A stretch of 29,073 nucleotides of DNA from NCBI GenBank assembly GCA_910577415.1, contig CAJTLK010000014.1:1-29073 (forward strand), given 5' to 3'. The notes under the pieces are model-generated. The model was given only the letters and a program-made list of their open reading frames with translations. It had not been told where the DNA came from and did not search any database. Source of the stretch: an uncultured Oscillospiraceae bacterium (GTDB lineage Bacteria; Bacillota; Clostridia; Oscillospirales; Oscillospiraceae). This document shows, one piece after another, positions 1 to 7,941 of the stretch (position 1 is the stretch's first letter; the number at the start of each line of letters is the position of its first letter). A program made the position numbers and the translations under genes.

Positions 1-487
1 CCTCGGTGACGCCGATCTGGGTCTTGAACATCAGGTTGAACTTGCGGATGGGGGTAAAGTCATGCTTGCCGCACACCGGGCAGAGGATGTCCTCATGCTC
101 GGAGATGAAAGCGTCCATCTGGTCAAAGTCCATGGCGTCGGGGTTGGCCTCGGGATGGGCGTCGCCGATGAGCTTGTCGGCACGGTGGCGGGCCTTACAG
201 GCTTTGCAGTCCAGCAGAGGGTCGGAGAAGGAGGACACGTGGCCGGTGGTCACCCAGGTCTGGGGATTCATAATAATAGCGGCGTCCAACCCCACGTTGT
301 AGGGGCACTCCTGAACAAACTTCTTCAGCCAGGCCCTTTTCACGTTGTTCTTGAACTCCACGCCCAGAGGGCCGTAGTCCCAGGAATTGGCAAGACCGCC
401 GTAAATTTCGCTGCCGGGATAGACAAAGCCACGGCCCTTGCAGAGGTTGACGATCATGTCCATAGTCTTCTCGCTGTTCTTCATCAT
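1..487 (-). CDS. glyS: Glycyl-tRNA synthetase, N-terminal part (gene runs off the window)
   Basis: Charges tRNA-Gly with glycine in the cytoplasm. The reading frame on the minus strand starts at 487 (MMKNSEKTMD) and is open to the window edge, so only about 162 residues are visible. The N-terminal text includes GFVYPGSEIYGG and NSWDYGPLG, typical of the single-chain class II GlyRS found in many Firmicutes rather than the two-subunit GlyQ/GlyS enzyme. A Cys-x-x-Cys pair (LDCKACKAR) and a second one (ILCPVCGKH) fit the zinc-binding insertion seen in this enzyme type. The strong Shine-Dalgarno AAGGAGTG lies 8 nt before the first of two adjacent ATG codons. A T-box leader immediately upstream indicates control by uncharged tRNA-Gly. 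Confidence 0.95.
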   Translation of the reverse strand, partial: MMKNSEKTMDMIVNLCKGRGFVYPGSEIYGGLANSWDYGPLGVEFKNNVKRAWLKKFVQECPYNVGLDAAIIMNPQTWVTTGHVSSFSDPLLDCKACKARHRADKLIGDAHPEANPDAMDFDQMDAFISEHEDILCPVCGKHDFTPIRKFNLMFKTQIGVTE

Positions 488-531
488 GGCAAACACTCCT
501 TCTTACAGATGTTCAGCTCAAAGGCTTGACC

Positions 532-762
532 ATAAAAAATGCCCTGAGCCGCTTTGGCTCAGGGCGAACTTATAAAGTCCGTGGTTCCACCTGAATTTCC
601 CTGGTTGGGGACACTCTGACCCGGTAACGGCGGGGGCCGACGAGGCATTTCCTCCTCATAGCTTCCGGGGGCCTTGGGCGGGTTCCAGGGGGCCTTGCAC
701 CAGCCGGCCCCTCTCTTGTACTGGAATGCTTCGCTTACTCTTCCCGGTCATCGCTGTTTGCG
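532..762 (-). ncRNA. T-box leader (glycine responsive) of glyS
   Basis: Read on the minus strand, the leader contains the T-box core AGGTGGAACCAC (581-592), which base pairs with the acceptor end of uncharged tRNA. It is followed by a 10-bp terminator stem, GCCCTGAGCC / GGCTCAGGGC (541-565), and a T tract (533-540). The Stem I-like text AGAGAG...GGCTGGTG lies upstream. Glycine specificity is inferred from the downstream gene; I could not place the specifier codon with confidence. Uncharged tRNA-Gly would stabilise the antiterminator and allow glyS transcription. Confidence 0.92.
533..565 (-). terminator. Regulated intrinsic terminator inside the T-box
   Basis: A perfect 10-bp stem with a 5-nt loop is followed on the minus strand by ATTTTTTAT. 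It sits just after the T-box sequence and 45 nt before the glyS start codon, as expected for a conditional terminator. Confidence 0.9.
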
Positions 763-768
763 GAGACG

Positions 769-797
769 ATTCTATCACCGTTTTTGAGGGATGTCAA
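769..797 (-). promoter_or_regulatory. SigA-type promoter of the T-box/glyS transcript
   Basis: On the minus strand, TTGACA (797-792) is separated by 17 nt from TAGAAT (774-769), with an extended -10 TGA just before it. Transcription would start near 762 and run through the T-box. Confidence 0.85.
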
Positions 798-819
798 GGG
801 GAGAAAGCTCCGATTTTGC

Positions 820-848
820 TTGTCAACCGCCGTTGAAAGGGATATAAT
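820..848 (+). promoter_or_regulatory. SigA-type promoter of the ybaK-like gene
   Basis: TTGTCA (820-825), a 17-nt spacer and TATAAT (843-848). It is divergent from the glyS promoter; the two -35 boxes lie about 22 nt apart. Confidence 0.85.
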
Positions 849-922
849 GACCGCTGCGCGGCTATACATTGCACAGCAAGAACTTGCAAGGGTATATCAA
901 ATAGGAAATGAGGCGGTTCCCT

Positions 923-1399
923 ATGGCGGACGACAAGACCAATGTGATGCGGGTGCTGGATCAGAAGAAAATTCCCTACACTCCCCATACCTACGACGTC
1001 TCCGACGGCGCCCTGGACGGGGTGACGGCGGCGACAAGGCTGGCCGTGGCCCCCGAGACCTGCTTCAAGACCCTTGTCACCGTGGGAGCCAGCAAGCGCA
1101 ACCATGTCTTTGTGGTGCCGGTGGAAAAGGAGCTTGATCTGAGGGCCGCCGCCAAGGCGGTGGGGGAGAAGTCTATTGAAATGATCAAACAGGCCCAGCT
1201 TCTCCCCCTCACTGGGTATATCCACGGCGGTTGCTCCCCGGTGGGAATGAAAAAGCGCCTTCCCACCGTTATCGACGCTTCGGCCCAGGCCCTTGCCCAG
1301 ATGACCGTGTCCGCCGGGAAGATAGGCCGCCAGGTGACGCTTTCCCCAGTTGACCTGGCCGAACTGGTGAGGGCGGAGTTCGCTGCCATAGCCAAATAG
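923..1399 (+). CDS. ybaK: YbaK/EbsC-type Cys-tRNA(Pro) deacylase
   Basis: Predicted 158-residue trans-editing enzyme that hydrolyses Cys mischarged onto tRNA-Pro. The whole protein is one YbaK/aminoacyl-tRNA editing domain: TNVMRVLDQKKIPY at the N-terminus, APETCFKTLV in the middle, and the signature HGGCSPVGMKKRLPTVID around residues 98-115. The length matches the family (about 155-160 aa). An in-frame ATG exists at 908, but the one at 923 is preceded by AGGCGG with 6-nt spacing and gives the usual family N-terminus, so 923 is chosen. It stands alone behind its own promoter and is divergent from glyS, which is not a functional link beyond translation quality control. Confidence 0.92.
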   Translation: MADDKTNVMRVLDQKKIPYTPHTYDVSDGALDGVTAATRLAVAPETCFKTLVTVGASKRNHVFVVPVEKELDLRAAAKAVGEKSIEMIKQAQLLPLTGYIHGGCSPVGMKKRLPTVIDASAQALAQMTVSAGKIGRQVTLSPVDLAELVRAEFAAIAK

Positions 1400-1434
1400 C
1401 CGTGTACGGCTGTTAAAAAATATCACTGCCCCGA

Positions 1435-1463
1435 TTGTTTCTCCCCAAGAAGTTTGGTATAAT
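1435..1463 (+). promoter_or_regulatory. SigA-type promoter of the recJ operon
   Basis: TTGTTT (1435-1440), 17-nt spacer, TATAAT (1458-1463) with an extended -10 TGG directly upstream. It lies 36 nt before the recJ start codon and is the only strong promoter seen before the run of genes that follows. Confidence 0.85.
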
Positions 1464-1498
1464 AGATTAAATTTGTTTTATTCAGAGAGTGGGAGAAT

Positions 1499-3556
1499 AT
1501 GAAATACAAGCAGTGGAAAGAGCTTCCCCCCGGCGCGGGGGAGGCGGAGCTGACCGCGGCGGGAATACCCGCCCTATGCGCCAAGGTCCTCTCCGCCCGG
1601 GGCGTTGCCGATCCGGCGCGGGCTAGGCGGCTGCTCTATGAGCGGGAGGAGCTTCATGACCCGATGGAGATGGCCGACATGGACAAGGCCGTCAAACGGC
1701 TGAAGTCCGCTCTGGAGGAGGGCGAGACCATCGCCGTCTATGGGGATTATGATGTGGACGGCATTACCGCCACCTGTCTGCTTACCGATTTCCTCCGCAG
1801 CGAGGGCGGCAAAGTTCTGCCCTATATCCCCAACCGTTTGGAGGAGGGCTACGGCCTGAACCAGGGGGCGGTGGAGCGGCTGCGGGAACAAGGCGCGGCG
1901 GTCATCGTCACTGTAGACTGCGGCATCACCGCTGTCCAAGAGACCGAGTACGCCAAGGGCCTGGGGCTGGACGTCATCATCACCGACCACCACGAGTGCA
2001 AAGAGGAGCTTCCCTCCGCCGCGGCGGTGGTGGACCCCCGCCGGGGGGATTGCCCCTATCCCTTTAAGCATTTGGCGGGCGTAGGGGTCTCCCTGAAGCT
2101 ATGCATGGCCCTGGCGGGTCGGGAGCGGGAAGAAGAACTGCTGAGCCGTTACGCCGACCTGGCCGCCCTGGGCACCGTGGCCGACGTGATGGACCTCACC
2201 GGGGAAAACAGGACCATAGTCTGCCGGGGACTGGCCCAGCTGCCCGAAAGCAGCCGCCCCGGCCTCCGGGCGCTTATCCGGGAGTCGGGGGCGGAGGGCA
2301 AGGCCATGACCTCCACCTCGGTGGGCTACACCCTGGCCCCCCGGATCAACGCCGCCGGACGAATGGGCTGCTCCGAGACCGCCCTGGAGCTGCTGCTTAC
2401 CCACGACGAGGCCCAGGGAGAGGCGCTGGCGAAGGAGCTATGCGCCCTGAACCGCCAGCGGCAGGAGCTGGAGGGAGATATCTTCTCCCAGTGCGACCTG
2501 CTGGTGGACTCTCTTGTAGCCGGAGAACGGGATGCCCTGGTCCTCTCAGGGGAGACCTGGCACCAGGGAGTGGTGGGTATCGTGGCCTCCCGCCTTACAG
2601 AGAAATACGCTGTGCCCACCTTTATGATCTGTCTTCAGGATGGCCGGGGCAAAGGCTCCTGCCGCTCTTACGGCGGACTGAACCTCTTTACTTTGCTGGA
2701 GGGCTGCGCCGATTTGTTGGAGGCATATGGCGGCCATGAACTGGCGGCAGGCTTTACCATTCTGGAGGAAAATATCCCTGCTTTCCGGGCCAGGGTCAAT
2801 GAGCTGACCCGACAAAACCGGGAGGAAAAGGCCCCGGTCACTGCCCTGACGGTGGATTGCGTTCTCCCCGACACCTCCCTCCTGACCCAGGAGGAGGTGG
2901 GGGCGCTGGGGCTGTTGGAGCCTTGCGGTCCGGGGAACCCCAAGCCGGTGTTTCGGCTGGACAGGTGTTGTCTGGCCGGAGTGTGCATGGTGGGCAATGG
3001 CCGGCATATGAAATTGAAGCTGACGGTGGGGGGCAAGAGCCTGGACGCCATCTTTTTCTCCGCCGCCGGGGCGGAGGCGTCCGCCGGAGACCGGGTGGAC
3101 GTGTGTTTTACCCCCCAGATCAACGAATACCGGGGCTGGCGCAGCGTGCAGCTGCAAATTTGCGACCTGCGCCCTGCCCGCACCAGGGCCGAGGTGGAGG
3201 AGGAGCTGTTCCGCAAGCTCCTGGACGGTGAGGAGATGACCGCTGCCGAGGCCATGGCCCTTCTGCCCACCCGACAGGAATTTGCCAACCTCTGGCGTTA
3301 CCTCTCCTCCCGCCGGGAAAGCGGCTGTATTGAGGAGACCGCCCGGCGGCTGGCCCGGAATGTGGCCCGCGCCTGCGGCGGACGGGAGGAGTTTATGCGC
3401 ACCCAGGTGTGCCTGGCGGTGTTCCATGACCGGGGGCTTGTCCGGGTAGAGCAGGTAACGGACCATTTACGTATCCGTGTGCTGGAGCGGACGGAGAAAG
3501 TGGACCTGGAGGGCGCGGGGCTTATGCGCCGTCTGCGGGAGCTTTCCGAGACATAG
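1499..3556 (+). CDS. recJ: Single-stranded-DNA-specific exonuclease RecJ
   Basis: Predicted 685-residue 5'-3' single-strand DNA exonuclease of recombination and repair. The DHH phosphoesterase domain is clear: motif I YGDYDVDG at about residues 81-88, the downstream VTVDCG, and the DHH motif itself (TDHHE) at about 162-166. The DHHA1 domain follows, with the characteristic GGHELAAGF near residue 411, then an OB-like region and a C-terminal extension of roughly 110 residues. The extension is common in Firmicute RecJ, which are longer than the E. coli enzyme. The start at 1499 is preceded by GGGAGA. It is the first gene of a plus-strand run; rel begins 19 nt after its stop, a neighbourhood often seen in Clostridia. 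Confidence 0.96.
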   Translation: MKYKQWKELPPGAGEAELTAAGIPALCAKVLSARGVADPARARRLLYEREELHDPMEMADMDKAVKRLKSALEEGETIAVYGDYDVDGITATCLLTDFLRSEGGKVLPYIPNRLEEGYGLNQGAVERLREQGAAVIVTVDCGITAVQETEYAKGLGLDVIITDHHECKEELPSAAAVVDPRRGDCPYPFKHLAGVGVSLKLCMALAGREREEELLSRYADLAALGTVADVMDLTGENRTIVCRGLAQLPESSRPGLRALIRESGAEGKAMTSTSVGYTLAPRINAAGRMGCSETALELLLTHDEAQGEALAKELCALNRQRQELEGDIFSQCDLLVDSLVAGERDALVLSGETWHQGVVGIVASRLTEKYAVPTFMICLQDGRGKGSCRSYGGLNLFTLLEGCADLLEAYGGHELAAGFTILEENIPAFRARVNELTRQNREEKAPVTALTVDCVLPDTSLLTQEEVGALGLLEPCGPGNPKPVFRLDRCCLAGVCMVGNGRHMKLKLTVGGKSLDAIFFSAAGAEASAGDRVDVCFTPQINEYRGWRSVQLQICDLRPARTRAEVEEELFRKLLDGEEMTAAEAMALLPTRQEFANLWRYLSSRRESGCIEETARRLARNVARACGGREEFMRTQVCLAVFHDRGLVRVEQVTDHLRIRVLERTEKVDLEGAGLMRRLRELSET

Positions 3557-3575
3557 AGAGGAGGGAGGAAAAGGT

Positions 3576-5813
3576 ATGGACCCCATTTTGGAACGGTATC
3601 AGGCGCTGGAAGACAGAATAAAAGGGTATAATCCCACCGTGGATACCCAGCGGCTTTTTGACGCCTTTTCCTTCGCCGATACCGCCCACTCCGGGCAGCT
3701 TCGGAAATCCGGCGAGCCGTATATCATTCACCCCATTGCCGTGGCTGAGATCGTGGCCGAGCTGGAGTTGGACATTGACTCTATTATCGCCGCTCTCCTC
3801 CACGACGTCATTGAGGATACCGGCGCCACCCATGAGGACATTGCCAAGCGCTTTGGCGAGCCGGTGGCCCAGCTGGTGGAGGGAGTTACCAAGCTGACCA
3901 AGATGCAGTTTGTCACCAAGGAAGAGGAGCAGATGGAAAATCTGCGCAAGATGCTCATGGCCATGGCCAAGGATATCCGGGTCATCCTCATCAAAGTGTG
4001 CGACAGGCTGCACAATATGCGTACCATGGAGTACCAGTCTCCCAAAAAACAGCGGGAAAAGGCCCTGGAGACCATGGAAATTTACGCTCCCATTGCCCAC
4101 CGCCTTGGTATGCAGCGCATCAAGTGGGAGCTGGAGGACACCTCCCTGAAGTACCTGGACCCCATCGGCTACAAGGAGATCGCCGACGAGCTTGCCGCCC
4201 GCTCCGCTACCCACGAGGAGTTTCTTGCCAGCATTCAGAAAAAAATTCAAGACCGAATGGACGCGGAGAACATCAAGTGCACCGCCTATGGCCGGGTGAA
4301 GCACACCTACTCCATCTACCGCAAAATGTACTCTCAAAATAAGACCCTGGACGAAATTTTTGATCTCTATGCCTTCCGGGTCATTGTCTCCGACGTGCCC
4401 ACCTGTTACTATGTCCTGGGCTGTATCCACGATATGTTCAACCCCGTGCTGGGCCGGTTCAAGGATTATATCTCAACCCCCAAGCCCAACGGCTACCAGT
4501 CCCTCCACACCACCGTCATTGGCCGGGAGGGCATTCCCTTCGAGGTGCAGATACGTACCGAGGAAATGCACAATACCGCCGAGTACGGCATTGCCGCCCA
4601 CTGGAAATACAAGCAGGGCATGGCAAATGAGAAGCTGGGTACCGAGGAGACCTTCGAGTGGGTACGCAAGCTGCTGGAATCGCAGCAAGACACCGACCCG
4701 GATGAATTTGTCTCCACCCTGAAGGTGGACATGTTCGCTGACGAAATTTTTGTCTTCACCCCCCAGGGGGATGTGAAGAGCCTGCCCTCGGGGGCAAACC
4801 CCATCGACTTTGCCTACTCCATCCACTCCGCCGTGGGCAACCGCATGACCGGGGCCAAGGTCAACGGGCGCATCGTGCCCTTTGAGACCGAGCTAAAAAA
4901 CGGCGACATCGTGGAGATCATTACCTCCAAATCCGCCCACGGCCCCAGCCGGGACTGGCTGAACATCTGCAAGTCCAACGAGGCCCGGAACAAAATACGC
5001 CAGTGGTTCAAGAAGGAGCGGCGGGAGGAGAATATCGCCACCGGGCGCGCCGCCTTTGAGTCCGAGCTGAAGCACCAGGGCCTTACTCTGGCCGACGTCA
5101 CGGATGAAAATGTTCTCCCGGCACTGCTGAAAAAGGTGCGCTACGGCACCCTGGACGAGGTCTATAACGCCATTGGTTACGGCGGCTTGTCGGCCATGAA
5201 GACGGTCTCCCGGATGAAGGACGAGTTGGTGCGCATGGACAAGGCCATTGCCGAGCGCCATGCCGCCGAGCGTCTGGCCACCACCGAGGACGAGATCATC
5301 ATGCCCTCGGCGGCCATCAATACTCCTGGCCACCAGAAGCAGAAGCCCCGCCACTCCCAGTCGGGCATCGTGGTGGAGGGCCTGGACAACTGCCTGGTCA
5401 AGTTTGCCAAGTGCTGCACCCCCGTCCCCGGTGACCCGGTGGTGGGCTTTATCACCAGAGGCTTTGGCGTGTCGGTCCACCGCCAGGACTGCCCCAACGC
5501 CCAGCCCTCCGGCCAGAGCGACGAGGACAAGGGCCGCTGGGTCAAGGTGGACTGGGTGGAGGGCGAGCTGCCCGGCTACTCCACCGCTCTGGAGCTCTCC
5601 GCCAAGGACCGGGACGGGCTGACCCTGGACGTGGCCATGGCCCTCAGCGCGGCCAAGGTGAAGGTCTCCTCCCTCTCGGCCAAATCCATGCCCGACGGCT
5701 ACGCCGTCATTTCCGTGACGGTGGAGGTCAAGGACAAGGAAGAGCTGACAGGGGTCGTCAACAAGCTCAATCAAATTCAAAGCGTCTACCAGGTCAAACG
5801 CGCCGTGGGATAA
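3576..5813 (+). CDS. rel: Bifunctional (p)ppGpp synthetase/hydrolase
   Basis: Predicted 745-residue long RelA/SpoT homologue that makes and degrades the stringent-response alarmone. Visible order: HD hydrolase domain with intact HDVIED at residues 76-81, so hydrolysis is expected to be active; synthetase domain with YAFRVIV and the highly conserved RFKDYI...PKPNGYQSLHT from about residue 294; TGS domain from about 389 (FVFTPQGDV); a conserved Cys pair in KFAKCCTPVPGD near 609; and a C-terminal ACT domain from about 672. The open frame extends further upstream, but ATG 3576 has GAGGAGGGAGG before it and gives the standard N-terminus. It is probably cotranscribed with recJ. Confidence 0.96.
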   Translation: MDPILERYQALEDRIKGYNPTVDTQRLFDAFSFADTAHSGQLRKSGEPYIIHPIAVAEIVAELELDIDSIIAALLHDVIEDTGATHEDIAKRFGEPVAQLVEGVTKLTKMQFVTKEEEQMENLRKMLMAMAKDIRVILIKVCDRLHNMRTMEYQSPKKQREKALETMEIYAPIAHRLGMQRIKWELEDTSLKYLDPIGYKEIADELAARSATHEEFLASIQKKIQDRMDAENIKCTAYGRVKHTYSIYRKMYSQNKTLDEIFDLYAFRVIVSDVPTCYYVLGCIHDMFNPVLGRFKDYISTPKPNGYQSLHTTVIGREGIPFEVQIRTEEMHNTAEYGIAAHWKYKQGMANEKLGTEETFEWVRKLLESQQDTDPDEFVSTLKVDMFADEIFVFTPQGDVKSLPSGANPIDFAYSIHSAVGNRMTGAKVNGRIVPFETELKNGDIVEIITSKSAHGPSRDWLNICKSNEARNKIRQWFKKERREENIATGRAAFESELKHQGLTLADVTDENVLPALLKKVRYGTLDEVYNAIGYGGLSAMKTVSRMKDELVRMDKAIAERHAAERLATTEDEIIMPSAAINTPGHQKQKPRHSQSGIVVEGLDNCLVKFAKCCTPVPGDPVVGFITRGFGVSVHRQDCPNAQPSGQSDEDKGRWVKVDWVEGELPGYSTALELSAKDRDGLTLDVAMALSAAKVKVSSLSAKSMPDGYAVISVTVEVKDKEELTGVVNKLNQIQSVYQVKRAVG

Positions 5814-5831
5814 AATAGGAGGCGTATTTCC

Positions 5832-7052
5832 ATGAAATTTACCGACCAGAGCTTTGTTCCCCTGCTGTTGGGGGCGGATATCAACGTCTACTCCATGGCC
5901 CGGGCCTTTCATGAAGCCTATGGCGTGAAGACTATAGCCTACGGCCTTTATCCCTCGGGGCCGTGCTATGGCAGCGCCATCATCGACTACCGGGTCAGCG
6001 AGAACAATGCCAGCCCGGAGAAGGTGCTGGAGAACGCCCGCCATGTCGCCGCCGAGTTTCCGGACAAGACTGTCCTTCTGCTGGGCTGCGGGGACGACTA
6101 CCTCACCGCCATCTCTGCCAACCTGGGCAAATACCCGGATAACGTGGCGGCCCCCTATGTGCCCTTAGAGCAAATGCAGACGCTCATCCACAAGGCCCGG
6201 TTTTACGAGCTGTGCGAGAAGTACGGCATCGACTACCCCAAGACGGTGGTCTACACCAAGGACATGGGCCATGACTTTACCCTGCCCTTTGACGGTCCCT
6301 TCGCAGTGAAACCTGCCGAGAGCGCCACCTATTGGGACCATCCCTTCGATACCCAGCGCAAGGGCTATATTGCCCAGACCCGCGCCGAGGTAGAACAAAT
6401 TCTGGACGACGTCTACGCCCACGGCTATGAAGACGCCATGATCATTCAGGACTTTATCCCCGGTGGGGATGAGAATATGCGGGTGCTGACCTGCTACTCC
6501 GACGGTGAGGGCAAGGTGCGGCTCATGTGTTTAGGCCATGTGCTCTTAGAGGAACACACCCGCCACGGGGTGGGCAACCACGCTGTCATCATTACCGAGC
6601 CCAACGAGGAGCTGTACGAGACCTTCGGCCACTTTTTGGAGGAAATTCATTTCGTGGGCTTCTCCAACTTCGACATCAAATATGACCCCAGGGACGGGAA
6701 ATTCAAGGCCTTTGAGATCAACTGCCGCCAGGGCCGGAGCAACTACTATGTCACCGGCGCGGGATATAACCTGGCGAAATTCCTGGTGGAGGACCGGGTG
6801 GAGCATAAGCCCTGCGAGCTGGTGAAGACCCGGAACCACCACCTGTGGATGGCAATTCCCAGGAAGGTGGCCTACGACTATATCCCCCGGCGGTTCCATG
6901 GGGAGATGAAGGCCCTGGAAAAGGCGGGAGCCTATGTGAATCCTCTGTGGTACGGGGCGGATACGGCATTGATCCACAAGCTGCGGATATACCGCATCCA
7001 GAGAAGACAGTATGGGTGGTATGCCGGAAGTATGGAGAAACCCGAAGGGTGA
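5832..7052 (+). CDS. ATP-grasp carboxylate-amine ligase, candidate D-aspartate ligase
   Basis: Predicted 406-residue cytoplasmic ATP-grasp enzyme. The N-terminal GADINVYSMARAFHEAYG, the nucleotide-binding stretch around FAVKPAES, and the late metal/ATP motif FEINCRQGRSN identify the carboxylate-amine ligase branch of the superfamily. A known member is the Enterococcus faecium enzyme that adds D-aspartate to the lysine side chain of peptidoglycan precursors. Sequence alone does not give the substrate. The neighbours do suggest it: an Asp/Glu-type racemase and a MurE-type ligase follow directly, the same partners used in D-Asp branching. It starts 18 nt after rel with an AGGAGG site. A structured repeat begins one base after its stop codon. 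Family call is firm; the D-aspartate assignment is inference. Confidence 0.8.
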   Translation: MKFTDQSFVPLLLGADINVYSMARAFHEAYGVKTIAYGLYPSGPCYGSAIIDYRVSENNASPEKVLENARHVAAEFPDKTVLLLGCGDDYLTAISANLGKYPDNVAAPYVPLEQMQTLIHKARFYELCEKYGIDYPKTVVYTKDMGHDFTLPFDGPFAVKPAESATYWDHPFDTQRKGYIAQTRAEVEQILDDVYAHGYEDAMIIQDFIPGGDENMRVLTCYSDGEGKVRLMCLGHVLLEEHTRHGVGNHAVIITEPNEELYETFGHFLEEIHFVGFSNFDIKYDPRDGKFKAFEINCRQGRSNYYVTGAGYNLAKFLVEDRVEHKPCELVKTRNHHLWMAIPRKVAYDYIPRRFHGEMKALEKAGAYVNPLWYGADTALIHKLRIYRIQRRQYGWYAGSMEKPEG

Positions 7053-7053
7053 A

Positions 7054-7165
7054 GAACAGGTCAGTGAGGGAGCTTGGACTGGAGCGAGGGTGAGTGCAGA
7101 GCCGCTGTGCGGCTCAAAGACCAGCCCGAGTCGGAGGGAAAGAGACCGAACGCTCTGACCTGTTC
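7054..7165 (+). repeat. Structured intercistronic element, copy 1
   Basis: An 11-bp perfect terminal inverted repeat, GAACAGGTCAG (7054-7064) with CTGACCTGTTC (7155-7165), encloses a 7-bp hairpin GAGCCGC-TGT-GCGGCTC (7099-7115). The hairpin is flanked by TTGGACTGGAGCGAGG on the left and GACCAGCCCGAGTCGGAGG on the right. The same flanks occur in two more copies (from 11259 and 11607), while the stems differ but remain paired. It begins one base after the preceding stop codon. Confidence 0.85.
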
Positions 7166-7208
7166 GTAGCCTGACAAGGCATGCTATAAAAGGCGGAGGT
7201 GAAGCGAG

Positions 7209-7913
7209 GTGTCAAAAAGCAAGCTGGGTATTTTGGGCGGCATGGGCCCCCAGGCCACCGAGCTATTCTACCGTCGGGTGGTGGAGCTGACCGCCGCGGT
7301 CAAAGACCAGGAGCACATCGAGACCCTGATCCTCAGCGACACTAAAATGCCGGACCGCACCGCCGCCATCCTCTCAGGGGATACCGCCCCGGTCTATGAG
7401 CGGCTCCTGGCCGACGCGCGGTTTCTGGAAAGCTGGGGGGCGGCATGTATCGCCATTCCCTGCAATACCTCCCATACCTTTGTCCCCCAGCTTCAAAAGG
7501 AGCTGAACATGCCCATTGTCAACATGGTGAGAGAGACTGCCGCCGCCCTGAAAGAGCGGGGCGCCAGGCGGGTGGGCATTTTAGCCACCGACGGCACCAT
7601 CCGAATGGGTCTTTATCACGCCGCCTGTAAGGAAGTGGGGATCGAGGCCGTATCTCCCGCGGAAAAAATACAACGGCTGGTGATGAGCGTTATCTATGAC
7701 GAGGTCAAGGGAGGGCGCCCGGTCAGCTCTGACAAGCTGGCCGCCATCGACGCGGCCCTGGTGGAAATGGGCTGCGACTATGGGGTGCTCTCCTGTACCG
7801 AGCTGTCGGTGTGCGAAGGCTGGGGAGGACTGAAATGCCGGTACCTGGATGCCCTGAACGTACTTGCCCGCCGCTGTGTGGAGCTGTGTGGCTATCCGCT
7901 GAAAAATCTGTGA
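7209..7913 (+). CDS. Aspartate/glutamate racemase family protein
   Basis: Predicted 234-residue cofactor-independent racemase that interconverts L- and D-aspartate or a related amino acid. The N-terminal GILGGMGPQAT is the standard opening of the aspartate racemase branch. The two catalytic cysteines are visible in IPCNTSH (first half) and LSCTELS (second half), as expected for the two-base mechanism. The start codon is GTG at 7209, chosen because a very strong GGAGGTGA lies 6-7 nt upstream; no ATG is suitably placed. It sits between the ATP-grasp ligase and the MurE-type ligase, so the likeliest job is supplying D-Asp to the ligase. A broad-specificity racemase remains possible. Confidence 0.9.
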   Translation: MSKSKLGILGGMGPQATELFYRRVVELTAAVKDQEHIETLILSDTKMPDRTAAILSGDTAPVYERLLADARFLESWGAACIAIPCNTSHTFVPQLQKELNMPIVNMVRETAAALKERGARRVGILATDGTIRMGLYHAACKEVGIEAVSPAEKIQRLVMSVIYDEVKGGRPVSSDKLAAIDAALVEMGCDYGVLSCTELSVCEGWGGLKCRYLDALNVLARRCVELCGYPLKNL

Positions 7914-7941
7914 TATTTTTGGTCAAAGTGGGGTGAAGTCC

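Noticed and set aside
784..1426. Open frames on both strands around the ybaK-like gene
   Set aside because: They overlap the recognised gene in other frames, lack ribosome binding sites and give low-complexity translations.
7170..7192. Promoter before the racemase (CTGACA ... TATAAA)
   Set aside because: The spacing between the two boxes is only about 8 nt, far too short; the gene more likely belongs to the upstream transcript.
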